Assembly: GCA_019916065.1 (NCBI GenBank)
Contig: CM034236.1
Coordinates: 50,372,690-50,436,689 of the forward strand
Length of the DNA: 64,000 nt
Source: Vitellaria paradoxa
Lineage: Eukaryota; Streptophyta; Magnoliopsida; Ericales; Sapotaceae
Reading direction: 5' to 3'
Position numbers and translations under genes: made by a program. The notes below the pieces were generated by a model. It saw only the letters and a list, made by a program, of their open reading frames with translations, was not told where the DNA came from and did no database searches. Shown piece after piece: positions 59,254-64,000 of the stretch (its first letter is position 1; each line of letters begins with the position of its first letter).

Positions 59254-60558
59254 TATTTGTACACGATTCATGATTTATAAGGAAGTTTTGGTGTCTAGGT
59301 CTATGAATCACTTTTGCCTAGGCATAATTGCAACTAATTTAAAAGAGAACCAAAAATAAAAAATGAAAAAAAGAGGAGTATATTTTGTATGCCTTGTGAA
59401 ACACCAATTCTTTTATGCCTAATTAGAACTAGTGATTTTATTATTATTATTATTATTGACATGAGCCGTCCCGTGCAATTTCTGCTATTTCATATTTTAG
59501 TTTAATTGTGCATATGTCGCCTCTAATTTTTATTTGAGCAGGATAATTTGATTAGTTTACACAAGATGTACATGATTTTACAAGTTGAACAAATCAGCTT
59601 ATTCATTTCAGTCGTATATTCTCTCCTCTCCTCTCTTATCAATTAGTAAACCAAGATCCATTCATATTGGTCATTGATCTTGGAAACACGATGTGAAATC
59701 ACAATTTGTGCCAATTTTGGAAAGATTGCTTCCCTTTTACGCTTCGCGCTTCAAATGATATGGGCAACCTGCTGCTGAGAATAGTCCAAGAGTATCAAAT
59801 ACTACCGCTGTTGAATTCTTTATGCTCTAGCGGTAGCCCCTCTGTACTCGATAGCAGCTAATCTCAATATTAAATGGTAAAGAAAAAAACAGGCGCTTAC
59901 GAGGATTAATGAAAATGAGCATAAGAATTGAAAATAATAAAATTGATAAATGGGAGGAGTATTTTAACCCTGAAAGCTCAATAGTTATAATACTCCTAGC
60001 ACAGGAATGTGTGTGGACAAAATAATTTTGCAAAAGCTATCAAATAATGGAGGAAATGCACAAAATAGTAAGCTCAACTAATGTGAGGTAGTATATCATG
60101 TATATATTCAAGTTTGTTCCAAAGATAAAAAGGCATACCAAATAATATCACATGAACTAGAAAGCAAGCTTCAAAATTCAAATATTTGTTTCGGAAGGTT
60201 TTTTTTTTGGGGGGGGGGTTAGAGATTTCTCAAAAAATCATTTGATACCTAATAATAGTAAGCCCATATGGACCCAAAAAAAATTACTGTAAACACTTAA
60301 TAAACAATTTTCGACCCAAGAAAAAAAAAAATTACTGTAAACACATGATAAACAATTTTCAGTTCGAAGTGTTGTTTAATTAGAATGATGTATTTTTCAA
60401 TGCCTACCAAAAAAAAAATTAAAGTAAAATAGTAATTGTCATTGTTATTAATATATGCATACTTCGTTTTTTGGTTAAATATGATAAAAATATTTTTTAT
60501 ATTGATACAATTTAATTTAATTTAAAAAATAATTGATTAGTTATTGCATCGCGGGGAC
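59254..60558 (+). other. Downstream flank of copy 2
   Basis: Aligned with 25438-25799 and then 35041-37190. It lacks the 9.2 kb block at about 59597. No gene is recognised. Confidence 0.65.
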
Positions 60559-62320
60559 ACTTGTTAACTCAAACGCTCATTTTCGTAAATAACATATGTT
60601 CCAAATATTTATTTTGGGGGTGGTACGCTTACCTATAATCACCCCTAATATTAGTTTGTCATGATATATCCATTCTGTATGATAAATGAGAATCCTTCAA
60701 ATCATTTCAGCGTCCTTTTGTGCATTGACTTTCTTTTTTCTTTTTTTTTTTTTTTGTCCCTTTCCCCCCAAAAGTCCTTTTTTTCACTTTCCAATTTTAC
60801 CCCTTTAGAACGTCTTTTTTCATTAACTTTCCAACTTTACCCCTTTAGAATTGGGGAAGTGACTTTGATTCCCCCCCCCCCCGGGGGGGGCGGGGGGGCC
60901 TCTTTTTAAAGTTAAATAAGTTAGGCTATCAACGACCTTTTGAGGCCTTTTTTTTTTTTTTTACAACTTTGCTATTCTTATTTTTAATTTATTACCAATT
61001 TACCCTTCTATGTGTCTTTATTTGGTTTTTTTTTTTTTTTTTTTCCTAAGAGTTATATGTGAAAATAAACTTTTGTCCTCCAGTGTATTATTGTTCTTTT
61101 TTTTTTTTAGAGGTTTGTTTTTTTTTGGGAGGATAAACTCAAATACTATTTTATTCATTAATTTTATATTCTTTTTCATTAAACTATTTCATATTTATTT
61201 AATTATTTTTCTTTTTTCACTCATGTCTTTGTACCCCTCTCTCTCCATTAAAAAAATAAAAAAAATAGCAAGGGATAGAGGTTCTAAATTTTTCTTTTTA
61301 TTTAGGGTGTGTCTAGATTAAGAATTTTTCGCAAGAAAAAGTAAAGTTAAAGATTCAAAATTCCTTCTTTTATTTAATTTCTGATACAAAATGTAAGAAA
61401 AATATATGAAATATAAAATATTTAATTAAAGTTTTTAATATATTAATTAATGTCTTTTATTTTGATTTTTTAAACCCATTCAGATAAGGGTATATTAATT
61501 TGCATCAAATTTTAATATATTAATTTGCACCAATTTTTACTTGAAACACACTTTTTTTTAAGGGTTTTAGATTTTTTTTAGAAGCTCCAATATTTTTTAT
61601 TAGTTATATTTTCATCTTTCTTTTATTATTTTATCTCATATTATTTATTTTTTTTCTCTCATCTATATCTCTCTATATAAAAGAAATGGAAAGAGATATG
61701 GATTCAAAATTCATTATCCTGTGTTGGATCATGATAGAAATAAAAAGAAAAATAATTGAAAGTTAATAAGTTAAAATTACCTAATTTAAAAGAAATTAAT
61801 ATACTGATGAACGTCTTCTATTTTATTATGGTTTTTAATCCATTTAGAGTAAGGTAAGATATTTTTTAGTAATTATTTTTGTTATATCCTTTTATTATTT
61901 TATTTAATATTTGTTGATTTTTTCTTTTTTACGCTTCCACTTTGGCTATATTTTGCTCAATAATTTGTCACAGAAAAAGAGAGGATATAAATTTAAAATT
62001 TCTTTCTTGTTTATTTTGTGATGTTTCATGCAAGAAATTAATTGATTAAATTAAAAAATAAATATACTAATGAATATTTTTTATTTGATTATATTTTTTA
62101 ATCCATTCAAATAAGGATATATTTTTTATGAGATTTTATAGTTTTTTTTTATATATTTTGCATCTCTTTTTAATTTATTTTTTTCATTTTTTTCTTCTCT
62201 CACTGATTTTTTTTATTCTAAATGTAACTTTAATAAATTTCTATATATATATATATATATTTTAGATATCAGCCCGTGCTTTGCACGGATCGGCTTTACT
62301 AGCATATACATATATGTATA

Positions 62321-62545
62321 TCAATTTCTATGTAATAAGCTGGAATGAGTGCTTTAGTTTTGAACGTCCACTTTGGCTTCTTTTTCACTTTTGCCATTGC
62401 TTTACTTAGTTATTTTCATTTTTACCCTTACATGTCAATCTCTATGTAATAAGTCGGAATGAGTACTTGAGTTTTAAATGTTTATTTTGGCCACTTTTTT
62501 TCCACTTTTGCTATTGTTTTACTTCGTTATTTCCATTTTTGCCTT
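62321..62545 (+). repeat. Two tandem copies of a ~114 bp unit
   Basis: TCAATTTCTATGTAATAAGC at 62321 and TCAATCTCTATGTAATAAGT at 62435 open two units that share GGAATGAGT, CACTTTTGCYATTG and TTTTACTTMGTTATT. Located just after the Helitron-like end. Confidence 0.75.
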
Positions 62546-62617
62546 GCCTCTTGTATATGCAATATATGAACTGAAATTATCAACAATAATAACGACGACG
62601 ACAAAATTGACTCTTAG

Positions 62618-62860
62618 ATGTGGTTGAGTCGTGTCCTTAACTCTCTTGAGCACTTCTTATCAAGAGATGGGATTCGAAAGGCAATCAGAGGAATTGAAAA
62701 GAAGGTTATTCAACTTGACTTCCCAATTTTCTTCAATGTACCGATCATGGATTCCAAAACCCAGCAAACCCGAGGCAGCGTGTACTCATTTGCTAGGTGT
62801 CTTTTTAATGCCCAAGCTCCTCGGAGTTTCTCTGATTACTCTATAATCTCATTTTGTTAG
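62618..62860 (+). other. Unrecognised open stretch
   Basis: Two overlapping frames are open. One reads MWLSRVLNSLEHFLSRDGIR; another reads QEMGFERQSEELKRRLFNLT and MYRSWIPKPSKPEAACTHLL. The second looks more protein-like (charged helix, then Pro-rich), but I recognise no family and see no splice sites. It may be a captured scrap. Confidence 0.25.
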
Positions 62861-63391
62861 CCTTGTTTCAATTTATGCATTGATAAAAAAAAAAAAAAAA
62901 AATTAGTTTATTTACTTTAGTTTGATCTTAAAAGTATCGTTAATTATTTTGGAATGCGTTAGCGTAAAAGTCCCTTGGAAATGCCCTGTATTGTACATTG
63001 TTCTTGCTTCAACAAAAAATCCGCTCAGAGAAGAAAAAAAGTTTCTTGTATATATATATACATGTCATTAGTTTGTCTATTTTTATTTATTAAAGAAAGT
63101 TCTAATTTCAAAACTATTTTTCAAAGGTGTTGAGATAAAATCTAGCCAAGCAATTCTTTTGTCTTGGAGGAGTTGAAATTTATGATTTTTTAATTTAACA
63201 TAAAAGGCTTGATCGATTTGGCTTTTCCATAAAATATAAAATTAAAAAAAAAAAAAGAAAAGGACTTGGAATAACATAAGTCTCAATATACACACTCTTT
63301 ATAGATAATTTTACTATTTAAATATATGCCCTTTTTCTATAAAATAAATTTATATTTCAACCTTCCCTATGTTTTTATATATTTTAAGTTG

Positions 63392-63436
63392 GTTTCTCTC
63401 TCTCTCGTTCGCGCGCGCGCGTGAGAGAGAGAGAGA
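63392..63436. repeat. (CT)n-(CG)n-(AG)n palindrome
   Basis: TTTCTCTCTCTCTCG, a GCGCGCGCGCG core and GTGAGAGAGAGAGAGAAA form a near-perfect inverted repeat. The CG core could adopt Z-form and the whole could form a hairpin. Confidence 0.8.
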
Positions 63437-63516
63437 AAGAGAGCACAGAAAAGCAGCGAAATAAATGCACGTAAAATTGCTTTCATCTCTAATGTTGTTC
63501 TTATTGCCACCAATAC

Positions 63517-63932
63517 ATATGATGTTTACACACATAGAAGAGGGGGGGGGGGGAATTCCCCCATCCTAACAATCAAATGTTTCCTGCAACAACACGTAAA
63601 AAACAGGGCTGGTATAGATGTTATTTATACACTAGACTAATTCCTTATTTACACAGCAAACATAAAGAAAAAATGTTAATGCCACATCAATTTTTGTAAC
63701 TACAATTATAAATGCACGTGGTATAAATGAATGATGAATTGAATGCTCTCACCATAAAAAAAACCAGCTCTCGGTATTATTTTTTCTCTATAAAAATCAC
63801 GGTAATATATATACACACACTTAACAATAAACACAACTGAAGCTTTGAATCCTGGAAGCGAACTCCTAACCCCTGGCTCATTGGCACTCGTGAAATTTTC
63901 AGTCGCATTAGCTATAGGAGAGAGCTGCTGCC
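63517..63932. other. Terminal flank, no gene supported
   Basis: AT-rich, with a G-run at 63542-63551. A - strand open stretch at 63706-63948 (FTSANEPGVRSSLPGFKASV) matches nothing I know. Confidence 0.45.
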
Positions 63933-64000
63933 ATGGCCAAGGAAGCAACCAAACAGATGGATATCACTCTTTACCCTGCGTGTGAAGCCAAACACGGTTA
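63933..64000 (+). CDS. Possible start of a gene running off the window
   Basis: An ATG in good plant context (GCTGCCATGGCC) opens a frame MAKEATKQMDITLYPACEAKHG that is uncut to the window edge. A short frame cannot identify a family, and the opposite strand is also open. The call rests on start context and amino-acid composition only. Confidence 0.3.
   Translation, partial: MAKEATKQMDITLYPACEAKHG

Larger units (their letters stand above)
60559..63470 (+). mobile_element. 2.9 kb insertion in copy 2 with a Helitron-like 3' end
   Basis: Copy 1 has no counterpart between GCGAACCGCG (37191) and AAAGTGCTTCC (37204). Inside, at 62273-62302, is CCCGTGCTTTGCACGG followed 11 bases later by CTAG. A hairpin near a CTRR end is the hallmark of Helitron 3' ends. 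It is preceded by (TA)n TTTTAGATATCAG. The 5' end (TC) was not located, and the CTAG is followed by C rather than T, so limits are uncertain. Most of the block is T-rich and non-coding. Confidence 0.5.
53763..63517 (+). repeat. Segmental duplication, copy 2 (P4H 3' region and downstream)
   Basis: Aligned in order with 24149-37247. It starts ATACCCAATGACATATATGG at the end of the satellite, includes P4H exon 8 (pseudo) and continues to CATCTCTAATGTTGTTC at 63485. Two later insertions are unique to this copy: the copia element at 53819-58842, and about 60559-63470. Confidence 0.87.

Noticed and set aside
1..64000. tRNA, rRNA, CRISPR arrays and bacterial-type operons
   Set aside because: None seen. 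TGGTATCAGAG motifs are retroelement primer-binding sites, not tRNA genes. Tandem repeats lack CRISPR structure, and the genome is plant nuclear.

Overview
This window is nuclear DNA from a flowering plant. It is AT-rich, its genes are split by long introns, and it holds many plant LTR retrotransposons (Ty1/copia and Ty3/gypsy), TRIMs, MITEs and satellite DNA. The species cannot be named from the sequence alone. The only complete gene I can support is a prolyl 4-hydroxylase (P4H) on the + strand: eight exons from 12913 to 25437, about 305 residues.

Layout. 1-236: a coding exon on the - strand, cut by the window edge. 815-2794: tandem repeats and MITE-like sequence. 2795-11790: an AT-rich minisatellite split by a Ty3/gypsy Tat-like element (3097-10762, target duplication TATGT). 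That element carries a nested solo LTR and an antisense ORF. 12158-12317: a Tourist-type MITE. 12843-25437: the P4H promoter and gene. Its introns hold a miniature copia element, two oppositely oriented TRIMs, a large MITE-like element, a hAT-like element and a LINE scrap. About 25800-35040: a 9.2 kb block with exons of at least four unrelated host genes, all on the - strand (GARP/HHO transcription factor, exocyst SEC5, DNA polymerase epsilon subunit DPB2, branched-chain dehydrogenase E2), plus an unidentified segment. It looks like transposon-mediated gene capture. 37738-38709: five copies of a leader-like repeat, then one ASCC2-like exon. About 39503-53762: roughly twenty copies of a ~630 bp satellite that contains a scrap of Ty3/gypsy integrase, interrupted by a 1.59 kb solo LTR. 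53763-64000: a second copy of the P4H 3' region and its downstream flank. It contains only the last P4H exon, now frameshifted, and carries a 5 kb copia element and a Helitron-like insertion.

Main structural point. The segment 24149-37247 (P4H intron 7, exon 8 and flank) is duplicated in the same orientation at 53763-63517. Each copy acts as an empty site for insertions in the other. This dates several insertions relative to the duplication: the hAT-like element, the captured-gene block and a MITE are only in copy 1; the copia and Helitron-like elements are only in copy 2.

All alignments and counts were made by eye. Protein family calls rest on recognised motifs, not database searches.
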